The position numbers were made by a program, and so were the translations under genes. DNA of 33,018 bases. Origin: an uncultured Paracoccaceae bacterium. Lineage in GTDB: Bacteria; Pseudomonadota; Alphaproteobacteria; Rhodobacterales; Rhodobacteraceae. Below the pieces are notes generated by a model that was given only the letters and a program-made list of their open reading frames with translations, ran no database searches and had not been told where the DNA came from. Of the stretch, positions 24,821 through 33,018 are shown one piece after another; position 1 is the stretch's first letter, and the number at the start of each line of letters is the position of its first letter. The stretch lies in assembly GCA_937916485.1 (NCBI GenBank), contig CALFSV010000422.1, positions 1-33,018 on the forward strand, read 5' to 3'.

Positions 24821-27312
24821 TGAGCGATACCGACGGCAAAAAACCCCTTGGCCTGCGTGGCGCCCCGTCCCGACCCGGGAACGTGAAGCAAAGCTTCAGC
24901 CATGGCCGGACCAAGAACGTCGTGGTTGAGACCAAGCGCAAGCGCGTTGTGGTGCCAAAGCCAGGCGCCCTGACCACCGGTGGCACCGGCCCCGCGGTCA
25001 AGGGTGACCCGTCCAAGAGGCCCGCAGGCATCTCGGATGTCGAGCTGGAGCGGCGGATGAAGGCCCTCGCGCTGTCCCGCGCCCGTGAGGCCGAAGAAGC
25101 ACTTCAACGCGAGGCCGAAGAACGCGAGCGCGCCGAAGAGCGTAGTCGTCGCCGCGCCGAGATCGAGGCCAAAGAGGCCGAGGAGCGGGAACGCGAAGAG
25201 GCTTTGAAGGCAAAGGCTGAAGAAGAAGAGCGCACGAAGGCCAAACTAGAAGAAGCCGCCCGCAAGGCCGCCGCGGATGCTGCTGCGCCTGCCGTGCAGG
25301 ATGATCCGACATCCAGCCAGCGCGCAACGTCAGCACCCCGCAAGCCGGATCGCGAGCGCGATCTGCGCAGCGAAAAGACTGTGGCCAAGCCCAAGACAGA
25401 CCGCGAGGCAGATGGCCGCCGTGGTGGCAAACTGACATTGAACGACGCATTGGCCGGCGGTGAAGGTGGACGTCAGCGGTCCATGGCCGCGATGAAGCGC
25501 AAGCAAGAGCGTGCCCGCCAAAAGGCGATGGGCGGAGCTCAGGAACGCGAGAAGGTCGTCCGCGACGTTCAGCTGCCCGAGGCGATCATGGTCAGCGAGT
25601 TGGCCAACCGCATGGCAGAACGCGTTGCGGACGTCGTCAAGGCGCTGATGAAGAATGGCATCATGGCCACTCAGAACCAGACCATCGACGCCGATACCGC
25701 CGAATTGATCATCGACGAGTTTGGCCACAAGGTTGTCCGCGTTTCGGATGCAGACGTGGAGCAGGTTATTGCCCAGGTCGAAGACAAGTCCGCCGATCTC
25801 AAGCCGCGTCCCCCGATCATCACGGTCATGGGCCACGTTGACCACGGCAAGACGTCATTGCTTGATGCAATCCGCAAGACCAAGGTCGTGAATGGTGAAG
25901 CCGGCGGGATCACCCAGCACATCGGTGCCTATCAGGTCGAGGTCGGTGGTTCGCTGTTGACCTTCCTTGATACCCCAGGCCACGCGGCGTTCACGTCGAT
26001 GCGGGCCCGCGGGGCCCAGGTCACCGACATCGTCGTGCTGGTTGTTGCCGCTGATGACGCTGTCATGCCGCAGACCATCGAGGCGATCAATCACGCCAAG
26101 GCCGCCAAGGTTCCGATGATCGTCGCGATCAACAAGATCGACAAGTATGAGGCCAACCCCGACAAAGTCCGGACCGATCTTCTGCAACACGAAGTCATTG
26201 TGGAAAAGATGTCGGGTGACGTGCTGGACGTCGAGGTGTCGGCTACGACCGGCCAGGGCCTTGATAACCTGCTTGAAAATATCGCTCTTCAGGCCGAGCT
26301 TCTTGACCTGAAGGCCAACCCCGATCGCCCTGCCATGGGCGCGGTGATCGAGGCGCAGCTTGATATCGGTCGCGGTCCTGTGGCCACAGTTCTTGTGCAG
26401 AACGGCACTTTGCGCCAGGGCGACATTTTTGTTGTTGGCGAAAAGTGGGGCAAGGTTCGCGCGCTTATCGATGACAAGGGCGATCGTGTACCTTCGGCTG
26501 GTCCCTCGGTCCCGGTCGAGGTGCTGGGTCTGAATGGCACGCCCGAAGCCGGCGACGTCCTTAACGTGGTTGCCACCGAAGCGCAGGCCCGTGAAATCGC
26601 CGAGTACCGCGAGAAAGCCGCCAAAGAAAAGCGGGCCGCCGTCGGTGCCGCTACAACGCTTGAGCAGCTTATGGCAAAGGCCAAGGACGATCAGAACGTG
26701 TCCGAACTGCCAATCCTGGTGAAAGCCGATGTGCAGGGCTCTGCCGAGGCGATCGTTCAGGCGATGGAAAAGATCGGCAACGAAGAGGTCCGCGTTCGTG
26801 TCCTGCACTCGGGTGTTGGTGCCATCACAGAAAGTGACATCGGCCTTGCCGAAGCGTCTGGTGCACCTGTGTTCGGATTTAACGTCCGTGCCAACGCCAG
26901 CGCCCGCCAGTCTGCCAACCAAAAGGGTGTCGAGATCCGCTACTACAGCGTGATCTACGATTTGGTCGATGATGTGAAAGCGGCAGCCTCTGGTCTTCTG
27001 TCGGCAGAGATCCGCGAAAAGTTCATCGGCTACGCCAGCATCAAGGAAGTCTTCAAGGTTTCCGGTGTTGGCCGCGTTGCAGGTTGCCTCGTCACCGAAG
27101 GCGTTGCACGCCGTTCGGCTGGCGTCCGGTTGCTGCGTGACGATGTCGTGATCCACGAAGGCACGCTCAAGACGCTCAAGCGCTTTAAGGATGAAGTGGC
27201 TGAGGTTCAGTCGGGTCAGGAATGCGGCATGGCCTTTGAGGCCTACGAAGACATTCGCCCCGGTGATGTCATCGAGATCTTTGAAAGAGAGACGGTCGAA
27301 CGGTCCCTCTAG
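24820..27312 (+). CDS. infB: Translation initiation factor IF-2
   Basis: IF-2 is the GTPase that brings initiator tRNA to the 30S subunit and promotes 50S joining. The 830-residue protein has a long charged N-terminal region rich in Glu, Arg and Lys (about 65-160, likely helical), an IF2_N-type segment near 250-305 ([21 protein letters not shown]), then the G domain with G1 GHVDHGKTS near 337, G2 [10 protein letters not shown]3 DTPGHAAF near 384, G4 NKID near 437 and G5 SATTGQG. Domains II, III and IV follow to the end. ATG at 24820 overlaps the previous stop; the TTG at 24817 is less likely. A strong hairpin follows. Confidence 0.97.
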   Translation: MSDTDGKKPLGLRGAPSRPGNVKQSFSHGRTKNVVVETKRKRVVVPKPGALTTGGTGPAVKGDPSKRPAGISDVELERRMKALALSRAREAEEALQREAEERERAEERSRRRAEIEAKEAEEREREEALKAKAEEEERTKAKLEEAARKAAADAAAPAVQDDPTSSQRATSAPRKPDRERDLRSEKTVAKPKTDREADGRRGGKLTLNDALAGGEGGRQRSMAAMKRKQERARQKAMGGAQEREKVVRDVQLPEAIMVSELANRMAERVADVVKALMKNGIMATQNQTIDADTAELIIDEFGHKVVRVSDADVEQVIAQVEDKSADLKPRPPIITVMGHVDHGKTSLLDAIRKTKVVNGEAGGITQHIGAYQVEVGGSLLTFLDTPGHAAFTSMRARGAQVTDIVVLVVAADDAVMPQTIEAINHAKAAKVPMIVAINKIDKYEANPDKVRTDLLQHEVIVEKMSGDVLDVEVSATTGQGLDNLLENIALQAELLDLKANPDRPAMGAVIEAQLDIGRGPVATVLVQNGTLRQGDIFVVGEKWGKVRALIDDKGDRVPSAGPSVPVEVLGLNGTPEAGDVLNVVATEAQAREIAEYREKAAKEKRAAVGAATTLEQLMAKAKDDQNVSELPILVKADVQGSAEAIVQAMEKIGNEEVRVRVLHSGVGAITESDIGLAEASGAPVFGFNVRANASARQSANQKGVEIRYYSVIYDLVDDVKAAASGLLSAEIREKFIGYASIKEVFKVSGVGRVAGCLVTEGVARRSAGVRLLRDDVVIHEGTLKTLKRFKDEVAEVQSGQECGMAFEAYEDIRPGDVIEIFERETVERSL

Positions 27313-27329
27313 GAACGTTTCGGTCCTGA

Positions 27330-27369
27330 AACCAAAAAGGGACGGCCGCTTGGCCGTCCCTTTTTGGTT
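27330..27369. terminator. Strong bidirectional terminator after infB
   Basis: An 18-bp perfect stem (27330-27347 with 27352-27369) surrounds the loop GCTT. The outer part is A-rich on the left and T-rich on the right (five T after GTCCC), so it can stop transcription from both sides. It lies 17 nt after the infB stop and 20 nt past the end of the small minus-strand gene. Confidence 0.92.
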
Positions 27370-27389
27370 CTCATGCCTCGCGTTACCGC

Positions 27390-27542
27390 TTAGCTATGTT
27401 GGGGCACACCGGCCGACGCGACAACAGGCTGTCCTTCGTACATCCGCTCTCCCACGCGAATGACGACACGCCCATTTTCAAGCTGGCGAACAAGCAGCCC
27501 CTGAACTGACACACAGCTTCCCAAAACGATGGTGCGCAACAT
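27390..27542 (-). CDS. Small protein of 50 residues, unrecognised
   Basis: An ATG at 27542-27540 opens a 50-codon frame ending with TAA at 27392-27390. It begins MLRTIVLGSCVSVQGLLVRQ and has a beta-like, mildly basic pattern (QLENGRVVIRVGERMYEGQPVV). A strong Shine-Dalgarno sequence (ggggggaaggg) lies about 7 nt upstream, and a consensus TATAAT -10 box lies farther up. The shared infB terminator follows it. I do not recognise a family. The alternation of hydrophobic and polar residues suggests a small beta-barrel or SH3-like fold, which is a guess. The promoter, ribosome site and terminator together make it a likely real gene. Confidence 0.65.
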   Translation of the reverse strand: MLRTIVLGSCVSVQGLLVRQLENGRVVIRVGERMYEGQPVVASAGVPQHS

Positions 27543-27574
27543 TACGAAACCCTTCCCCCCATGAGTGTAATTTA

Positions 27575-27603
27575 ATTATAGCTTAAAGATTGGGCTAGTG
27601 AAG
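27575..27603 (-). promoter_or_regulatory. Promoter of the 50-residue gene
   Basis: On the minus strand, TATAAT (27580-27575) is a perfect -10 box. The -35 position, 17 nt upstream, reads CTTCAC, a poor match. The start of transcription would be near 27568, about 26 nt before the ATG, leaving room for just the Shine-Dalgarno sequence. The surroundings are AT-rich. Confidence 0.5.
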
Positions 27604-27673
27604 GAAAAAACGGACACATTTCAGACCCTTTTGGAAAGGACGCCTATCTGTTCACCCGCCAAACAAGGGTGCC

Positions 27674-28072
27674 TTAAAGCCAGTCGCGAAGGATCGGAAT
27701 GAGCGGAATATCAGCAGGCGGCATGGGGAAAGCGCTTAAGTCCCGCGCAAATGCCCATTTCAGAACCTGCCCTTCCCGTGCGATTGGGGTTCCCTCCCAC
27801 CTGCGACAGGCAAAAAGGGGCATCAGCAAATGGAAGTCGGGATAGGCATGAGAGGCAAAAGTCAGGGGGGCAAGGCATGACGACCATGTCTCGATTCCCA
27901 GTTCTTCATGCAACTCCCGAATCAGTGCTGCCTCTGGCGTTTCCCCCACCTCGACCTTGCCACCGGGAAACTCCCATAACCCGGCCATGGACTTGCCCTC
28001 TGGCCGCTGGGCAAGAAGGATCCTCCCATCCGGGTCGATCAGGGCCACGGCAGAAACCAGAACGACCTTCAT
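27674..28072 (-). CDS. mutT: MutT-type Nudix hydrolase
   Basis: This 132-residue protein hydrolyses oxidised or other nucleoside triphosphates, probably 8-oxo-dGTP, so that they are not built into DNA. The Nudix box is complete: G-x5-E-x7-R-E-x2-E-E-x-G-I within GGKVEVGETPEAALIRELHE followed by ELGI. It also has the MutT-like ILLAQRPEGKSMAGLWEFPGG. It overlaps the end of argJ as TGATG, so it is coupled to argJ. The length is typical of MutT. No clear intrinsic terminator follows. Confidence 0.9.
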   Translation of the reverse strand: MKVVLVSAVALIDPDGRILLAQRPEGKSMAGLWEFPGGKVEVGETPEAALIRELHEELGIETWSSCLAPLTFASHAYPDFHLLMPLFACRRWEGTPIAREGQVLKWAFARDLSAFPMPPADIPLIPILRDWL

Positions 28073-29286
28073 CAGGATCGGTAATCCGCGTTGATCTCGA
28101 TATAGCGGTGCGTCAGATCACAGGTCCAAACCGTCGACTCGCCCGCGCCAAGGCCCATTTCAACCGAAATGACGAGATCCTGCCCCTTCATGTAGGCCGC
28201 GGCTTGTGCTTCTGAATAGCTGGGTGAGACCCAGCCGTTTTCTGCAACGAGGATATCGCCAAACCGGATGACCAGTTTGTCCCGGTCGGCCTCTGCCCCG
28301 GATTTCCCCACGGCCATGACAATGCGTCCCCAATTCGGGTCTTCACCGGCGATGGCGGTCTTGACCAGCGGAGAGTTGGCGATGGCCATCGCGACCTTGC
28401 GGGCATCGCCGTCATTTGCCGCACCGCTGATCTGCACTTCGACGAACTTCGTCGCGCCTTCGCCGTCCCGGACCACCTGATGCGCCAGATCCATCATCAA
28501 GCCCTCTAGCGCGCTCGCAAACTCGGCGTTTCCGGTTACATCGACACCTGACGCCCCGGTCGCAGCCATCAGCAGCGTGTCGGAGGTCGACGTGTCGCTG
28601 TCCACGGTAATGCAGTTGAACGTGCGGTCCGTGCCCTGTGACAGCAGCGCCTGAAGAGCGTCAAACCCGATAGCCGCATCGGTAAAGATGTAGACAAGCA
28701 TCGTCGCCATATCCGGCGCGATCATGCCAGACCCTTTGGCAATGCCTGCGATGGTGACCGTCTTGCCGCCGACTGTGACCGTCGCTGCGGACCCTTTTGG
28801 AAAGGTGTCCGTCGTCATGATCGCCTTTGCGGCCCCCTCGATCCCGTCCACCGACAGGGCGTCGCGCAACTCTGACAGCTTGGCTGTGATCCTGTCATGC
28901 GGCAAAGGCTCACCGATGACGCCGGTCGAGGATGTAAAGAGGCGGGCCTCTTCGATGCCCAGTGTCGCTGCGGTCACCTGGCAAATGGCAGCAACGGCCT
29001 CTGCCCCGTTTCGCCCCGTAAAGGCGTTGGAGTTGCCAGAGTTTACCAGAAACGCCGCGCGACCCGTACCAGGACCGCCGGTCTTGGACTGACAGTCAAG
29101 CACGGGGGCGGATCGGGTGGCCGAGGTCGTATAGACTCCGGCAACCGTCGTACCCTCGGCCAGTTCGGCCAGCATGACGTCTGTTCGGTTCTTGTATCGA
29201 ACCCCGGCCGACACTGCGGCAAAGCGAACGCCACCAATGGCGGGCAGGGCTGGAAAGGCAGCGGGGGCCAAGGGCGATTTGGTCAT
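28072..29286 (-). CDS. argJ: Glutamate N-acetyltransferase / amino-acid acetyltransferase ArgJ
   Basis: ArgJ moves the acetyl group from N-acetylornithine to glutamate in the cyclic arginine pathway; bifunctional forms also use acetyl-CoA. The 404-residue precursor cleaves itself between Ala 194 and Thr 195 in the motif KGSGMIAPDMATMLVYIFTD, making Thr the N-terminal nucleophile of the beta chain. Other hallmarks are FLVNSGNSNAFTG and the EDPNWGRIVMAVGKSG segment. The start is 6 nt after the parvulin stop codon with only a weak Shine-Dalgarno sequence, which suggests coupling. Which acetyl donors are used cannot be told. Confidence 0.95.
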   Translation of the reverse strand: MTKSPLAPAAFPALPAIGGVRFAAVSAGVRYKNRTDVMLAELAEGTTVAGVYTTSATRSAPVLDCQSKTGGPGTGRAAFLVNSGNSNAFTGRNGAEAVAAICQVTAATLGIEEARLFTSSTGVIGEPLPHDRITAKLSELRDALSVDGIEGAAKAIMTTDTFPKGSAATVTVGGKTVTIAGIAKGSGMIAPDMATMLVYIFTDAAIGFDALQALLSQGTDRTFNCITVDSDTSTSDTLLMAATGASGVDVTGNAEFASALEGLMMDLAHQVVRDGEGATKFVEVQISGAANDGDARKVAMAIANSPLVKTAIAGEDPNWGRIVMAVGKSGAEADRDKLVIRFGDILVAENGWVSPSYSEAQAAAYMKGQDLVISVEMGLGAGESTVWTCDLTHRYIEINADYRS

Positions 29287-29292
29287 CTAGGT

Positions 29293-30150
29293 TTACTCTG
29301 ACAGAAGGCCAAGATTCAGAAGAACAGAGGGGTCAAAGGCCCCATCTTCGGGTCGCACGACAACCGCTGCATCCAGCAGGCCAGACAGCAGATCCTCGAT
29401 CGCGTTCTGCCGAACCTGGGACTCCAGCTCTTCGCGCACCTCTTCGAGGGTCGGGGGCACCATGTCGCGCTTATCGTTCAGCTGGATGATATGCCATCCA
29501 AACTGTGTCTGGACAGGGTCAGATACCGCGCCCACCTCGAGGTCTGAAACAGCTTGTTCAAACGGCGGCACCATCATGCCTAGGCCGAACCAGCCAAGCT
29601 CACCCCCATTGGCGCCAGAGCCGGGATCGAGCGACAGTTCCCGTGCAAGATCGGCAAAGGCCTCACCCGCGTTCAGGCGGGCGACGACAGCTGCCGATTC
29701 CTCTTCGGTCTCTACAAGAATGTGCGAGGCGTTGAATTCCTGCGCAGGACCGGCCCCAAGGACCAGCTCGTCATAGATGGCCTGAATAGCCTCGTCCGTC
29801 ATCGCCTCTTCCACGACCGAGTTGATGACCTCACCGGCCAAGAGTCCGCGCCGCTCATTCTGAAGGGCAATGGTGACGCGGGTCGGATCGGCCTCAAGCG
29901 TATCTGCAAGAACCTGCTGCTGGATCAGCTGATCCAGAACGCCGTCAAACAGCACATCGTCCGGCAACTGCTGGTATTGCGGCGGCAGCTGGCTGCGCGA
30001 AATGATCATCTGGCCCAGCGTGATCTCGGTTCCGTTCACCGTCGCAACGACAGTGTTTGGGCCGGGTGCCGCTGCATCCTGTGCAACCAGAGGCGAAGCA
30101 ATAGCCAATAGAAGGGCTGTGGAGGCCATTTTGACAGTGAATTTCAGCAT
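29293..30150 (-). CDS. Periplasmic parvulin-type peptidyl-prolyl isomerase
   Basis: The 285-residue protein has a Sec signal peptide (MLKFTVKMASTALLLAIASPLVAQD, cleaved near VAQ-DA; listed here as 25 residues at positions 1-25). The SurA/PrsA-like N-terminal chaperone part (about 30-130) precedes a rotamase domain (about 135-235) with ASHILVETEEE, FADLARELSLDPGSGANGG, ELGWFG and FGWHIIQL. It should help outer-membrane and secreted proteins fold. GGAAGGA lies about 8 nt before the ATG. It is first in a minus-strand operon with argJ and mutT, and lies back to back with secA. Confidence 0.9.
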   Translation of the reverse strand: MLKFTVKMASTALLLAIASPLVAQDAAAPGPNTVVATVNGTEITLGQMIISRSQLPPQYQQLPDDVLFDGVLDQLIQQQVLADTLEADPTRVTIALQNERRGLLAGEVINSVVEEAMTDEAIQAIYDELVLGAGPAQEFNASHILVETEEESAAVVARLNAGEAFADLARELSLDPGSGANGGELGWFGLGMMVPPFEQAVSDLEVGAVSDPVQTQFGWHIIQLNDKRDMVPPTLEEVREELESQVRQNAIEDLLSGLLDAAVVVRPEDGAFDPSVLLNLGLLSE

Positions 30151-30167
30151 AAATCGTTTCCTTCCTC

Positions 30168-30186
30168 GGTCGCGCGGTCGCGCGAC
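30168..30186. repeat. Tandem GGTCGCGC pair with a GTCGCGCGAC palindrome
   Basis: GGTCGCGC occurs twice in direct succession (30168-30175 and 30176-30183), and GTCGCGCGAC (30177-30186) is a perfect 10-bp palindrome. It lies between the parvulin and secA genes, just before the possible secA -35 box, so it could be an operator; GC-rich chance is possible. Confidence 0.35.
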
Positions 30187-30187
30187 G

Positions 30188-30216
30188 TTGACACTGTGGC
30201 AGCGCCCCCTTACATC
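30188..30216 (+). promoter_or_regulatory. Possible secA promoter
   Basis: A perfect -35 box TTGACA (30188-30193) is followed after 17 nt by TACATC (30211-30216), a weak -10. Transcription would start near 30223, giving a leader of about 106 nt before the secA ATG. It is a candidate only. Confidence 0.35.
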
Positions 30217-30328
30217 GCCAGAAGGCTCCGAGGGGGTCCGCGCTTTGACCCTTTCTTATGCCTCAGGCACTGGGGCAGCAAGCAACCTCCTCATCAAATT
30301 GCAGTAGGCAGGTCGGAGAAGACGTCAC

Positions 30329-33018
30329 ATGTTGGGTTTGGGATCGATTGCCAAGAAAGTCTTTGGCACGACAAACGACCGTCGTATCAAGGCGGCGCGT
30401 CCGGTGGTTGCAAAGATCAACGCACTGGAGCCAGAGTTCGAGAAGCTCTCTGACGAAGGTCTCAAGCAAAAGACCGAAGAACTGGCAAAACGGGCGATGG
30501 GCGGAGAAAGCCTTGATGATCTGCTGCCAGAGGCCTTTGCCAACTGCCGCGAAGCCGCCCGCCGGGCCCTAGGTCTGAGGGCGTTTGACGTTCAGCTGAT
30601 CGGTGGGATTTTCCTGCATCAGGGCAACATCTCCGAGATGAAGACAGGTGAGGGCAAGACCCTCGTCGCGACCTTCCCCGCCTACCTCAACGCCCTCACC
30701 GGCAAGGGTGTCCACGTCGTGACCGTCAACGACTACTTGGCCAAGCGCGACGCGGAATGGATGAGCAAGGTCTACGGCGCCCTTGGCCTGACAACCGGTG
30801 TCGTCTACCCCCAGCAGCCCGAATCCGAGAAGAAAGCGGCCTATGCCGCCGACATCACCTACGCAACGAACAATGAGCTTGGCTTTGACTACCTTCGCGA
30901 CAACATGAAGTCCGAACTAAGCCAGATGAACCAGCGCGAGCACAACTTTGCCATCGTGGACGAGGTCGACTCGATCCTCGTGGACGAAGCCCGGACGCCT
31001 TTGATCATTTCAGGTCCGAGCCAGGACCGGAGTGAGCTTTACAAGTCGGTTGATCTGCTGATCCCGCACCTCAAGGACGACCACTTCACGTTGGACGAAA
31101 AGACACGCAACATCAGCTTTACGGACGAGGGCAACGATTTCCTTGAAGAAAAGCTGCTAGAGGCAGGTCTGCTGCCCGAGGGTCAGTCCCTTTATGATCC
31201 GGAGTCGACGACGGTCGTGCACCACGTCAACCAGGGTTTGCGGGCGCACAAGCTGTTCACCCGGGACAAGGACTACATCGTGCGCGATGGCAACGTCGTC
31301 CTGATTGACGAGTTTACGGGCCGCATGATGGTCGGACGCCGGCTGTCTGACGGTCTGCATCAGGCCATCGAGGCGAAAGAGGGCGTGCCTATCCAGCCCG
31401 AGAACGTCACCCTCGCCTCGGTCACCTTCCAAAACTACTTTCGCCTCTACAACAAGCTGTCGGGCATGACCGGCACAGCCTTGACCGAGGCTGATGAATT
31501 CATGGAAATTTACGGGCTGGGCGTGGTCGAGGTTCCGACCAACCGTCCGGTGGCCCGTGTCGATGAACACGATCAGGTCTACCGCACTGCACGCGAAAAG
31601 TTTGAAGGCGTCGTGAAGGCCATCCAAGAGGCGCACAAGAAGGGTCAGCCCATTCTTGTCGGCACCACCTCGATCGAAAAGTCCGAATTCCTTAGCAACC
31701 TCTTGCAGAAAGAGGGCATCCCCCACAACGTTCTGAATGCCCGTCAGCACGAACAGGAAGCGCAGATTGTGGCCGACGCCGGTCGGCCCGGCGCGGTGAC
31801 CATTGCAACCAACATGGCCGGTCGCGGGACCGACATTCAGCTGGGCGGAAACGTCGAGATGAAGGTTCTGGCCGCCGTCGCCGCCGATCCGCAACTGCAC
31901 CCCGACGAGGTCCGCGCAAGGATCGAGGCAGAGCATACAGATGACAAGAAGAAGGTAATCGAGGCCGGGGGCCTTTTCGTTCTGGCCACCGAGCGGCACG
32001 AGAGCCGCCGGATCGACAACCAGCTGCGCGGCCGGTCGGGCCGCCAGGGTGATCCGGGGCGCTCCTCGTTCTTCTTGTCTCTTGAAGACGACCTGATGCG
32101 CATCTTTGGGTCTGAGCGGCTGGACAAGGTCCTGTCGACCCTTGGCATGAAGGACGGCGAGGCCATTGTGCACCCTTGGGTGAACAAGAGCCTTGAGCGC
32201 GCGCAGGCCAAGGTCGAGGGCCGCAACTTTGACATCCGTAAACAGTTGCTGAAGTTTGACGACGTGATGAACGAGCAGCGTAAGGTCATCTTTTCGCAGC
32301 GCCGCGAGATCATGGAAAACTCGGACCTGTCCGAGGTTGTTCAGGATATGCGGCACCAAGTCATCGAGGACCTTGTTGCCACCCATATGCCCGCCCGCAG
32401 CTATGCCGACCAGTGGGATACAGAGGAACTTCAGTCGCGCGTTCGCGAGATGATGAGCCTTGACGTCCCTGTCGCCGAATGGGCCGCCGAAGAAGGTGTC
32501 GACGATGCCGAAATTCGCGAGCGTCTTGAAAAGGCCGCGGACGCGCTGATGGCAGAAAAGACCGAGGCGTTTGGCGCAGAGGTCATGCGCAACATCGAAA
32601 AGCAGATCCTGCTTCAGACGATCGACGCCAAGTGGCGCGAGCATCTTTTGACGCTTGAACATCTTCGTTCGGTCGTGGGTTTCCGTGGCTACGCACAGCG
32701 TGATCCGCTGAATGAGTACAAGACCGAAAGCTTCCAGCTGTTTGAAAGCCTGCTTGATAGTCTTCGCAGTGACGTCACGCAAAAACTGTCCCAGATCCGC
32801 CCGATGACCGAGGAAGAGCAGCGGTCGATGATGCAGCGGATGGTCGAACAGCAACGGCGGGCCAACCCGGCTGCGGCTGCGGCCGCACCACTCGCACCGG
32901 CAGGCGATGCACCGACGGGCACCCCCCGAGACGGTTTCGACGAAGCTGATCCCACGACATGGGGCGATCCCGGCCGCAATGACGACTGCCCCTGCGGCTC
33001 GGGCAAGAAGTTCAAACA
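30329..33018 (+). CDS. secA: Preprotein translocase ATPase SecA (3' end outside window)
   Basis: SecA drives proteins through SecYEG with ATP. About 896 residues are visible without a stop codon. ATG at 30329 starts [19 protein letters not shown], the usual N-terminus. Walker A MKTGEGKT lies near 104-111, the [19 protein letters not shown] block near 210, and [13 protein letters not shown] and [11 protein letters not shown] mark the second nucleotide-binding fold. The C-terminal tail is Ala/Pro-rich, then [12 protein letters not shown], the start of the zinc-binding SEC-C motif. In relatives only a few residues (HCHG and a short end) follow, so the gene is nearly complete. It diverges from the parvulin gene. 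Confidence 0.97.
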   Translation, partial: MLGLGSIAKKVFGTTNDRRIKAARPVVAKINALEPEFEKLSDEGLKQKTEELAKRAMGGESLDDLLPEAFANCREAARRALGLRAFDVQLIGGIFLHQGNISEMKTGEGKTLVATFPAYLNALTGKGVHVVTVNDYLAKRDAEWMSKVYGALGLTTGVVYPQQPESEKKAAYAADITYATNNELGFDYLRDNMKSELSQMNQREHNFAIVDEVDSILVDEARTPLIISGPSQDRSELYKSVDLLIPHLKDDHFTLDEKTRNISFTDEGNDFLEEKLLEAGLLPEGQSLYDPESTTVVHHVNQGLRAHKLFTRDKDYIVRDGNVVLIDEFTGRMMVGRRLSDGLHQAIEAKEGVPIQPENVTLASVTFQNYFRLYNKLSGMTGTALTEADEFMEIYGLGVVEVPTNRPVARVDEHDQVYRTAREKFEGVVKAIQEAHKKGQPILVGTTSIEKSEFLSNLLQKEGIPHNVLNARQHEQEAQIVADAGRPGAVTIATNMAGRGTDIQLGGNVEMKVLAAVAADPQLHPDEVRARIEAEHTDDKKKVIEAGGLFVLATERHESRRIDNQLRGRSGRQGDPGRSSFFLSLEDDLMRIFGSERLDKVLSTLGMKDGEAIVHPWVNKSLERAQAKVEGRNFDIRKQLLKFDDVMNEQRKVIFSQRREIMENSDLSEVVQDMRHQVIEDLVATHMPARSYADQWDTEELQSRVREMMSLDVPVAEWAAEEGVDDAEIRERLEKAADALMAEKTEAFGAEVMRNIEKQILLQTIDAKWREHLLTLEHLRSVVGFRGYAQRDPLNEYKTESFQLFESLLDSLRSDVTQKLSQIRPMTEEEQRSMMQRMVEQQRRANPAAAAAAPLAPAGDAPTGTPRDGFDEADPTTWGDPGRNDDCPCGSGKKFK

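Noticed and set aside
25855..27156. Open frame of 433 codons on the minus strand under infB
   Set aside because: Antisense mirror of the IF-2 GTPase domain; no recognisable protein.
27604..27673. Possible terminator after mutT on the minus strand (CCTTT-cca-AAAGG, T6 farther on)
   Set aside because: The stem is only five weak pairs and the T-run is about 16 nt away, so it does not have intrinsic terminator form.
27598..27705. GTG-started plus-strand frame of about 34 codons between the small gene and mutT
   Set aside because: It overlaps the mutT end in antisense and the proposed promoter of the small gene, and lacks a convincing ribosome site.
31157..32854. Open frame of 565 codons on the minus strand under secA
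   Set aside because: It is antisense to certain SecA sequence and has no motif of its own.
1..33018. tRNA genes, rRNA genes, CRISPR repeats, transposases, integrases or phage genes
   Set aside because: I looked for tRNA-like cloverleaf ends, regularly spaced repeats and mobile-element motifs and saw none; a covariance-model scan would settle small RNAs.

Overview
The window looks like chromosomal DNA of an alphaproteobacterium of the order Rhodobacterales (Roseobacter/Paracoccaceae type). This rests on protein character, a GC-rich composition (judged by eye) and linkage of conserved genes: a rimP-nusA-ylxR-infB operon, a BioC/NDUFAF5-like methyltransferase beside comF, grxC and ubiG, and a parvulin-argJ-mutT cluster divergent from secA. 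Species-level placement is not possible from what is visible. I see no rRNA, tRNA, CRISPR array, insertion sequence or phage gene.

Layout. (1) 1-3050, minus strand, less GC-rich by eye: a glycan operon with a sulfotransferase, a protein carrying two copies of a 'GWA'-type domain, and a GT-B glycosyltransferase. Two of its reading frames are broken: the sulfotransferase by a one-base frameshift and the glycosyltransferase by an in-frame TAA that cuts it from the upstream protein. (2) 3348-8225, plus strand: two head-to-tail ABC exporter half-transporters, each a complete TMD-NBD protein, followed immediately by a TrmA/RlmD-type Fe-S RNA methyltransferase. (3) 8319-10159: an envelope cluster of two different L,D-transpeptidases around a CAP-domain lipoprotein. 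(4) 10172-16265: housekeeping genes in mixed orientation, namely hemH, an NDUFAF5-like protein, comF, grxC, a Nit-type amidase, a MarR regulator, ubiG and a proline iminopeptidase. (5) 16328-21730: a complete peptide/nickel-type ABC importer (two permeases, one double ATPase, one Tat-exported binding protein), closed by an intrinsic terminator. (6) 21822-27369: promoter, structured leader with an intrinsic terminator, then rimP, nusA, a YlxR-L7Ae fusion and infB, closed by a very strong hairpin. (7) 27390-27542: an overlooked 50-codon gene with its own TATAAT promoter. (8) 27674-30150: mutT, argJ and a periplasmic parvulin isomerase on the minus strand, divergent from secA, which runs off the window end.

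How the genes work together. The importer is one transcription unit built with ATGA overlaps. The rimP-infB operon couples ribosome maturation, transcription elongation/termination and translation initiation. A terminator placed about 15 nt before the rimP start suggests that NusA may regulate its own operon by attenuation. grxC and the Nit-type amidase overlap, which fits joint action in glutathione metabolism. Parvulin and secA lie back to back, which fits secretion and periplasmic folding.

No wholly new system is evident. The points most worth a second look are the rimP leader attenuator, the two broken glycan genes (in particular the in-frame TAA between two domains that read on in the same frame), the 50-codon gene, the NDUFAF5-like protein without a visible SAM-binding glycine loop, and several gene junctions where stop codons lie inside hairpins.
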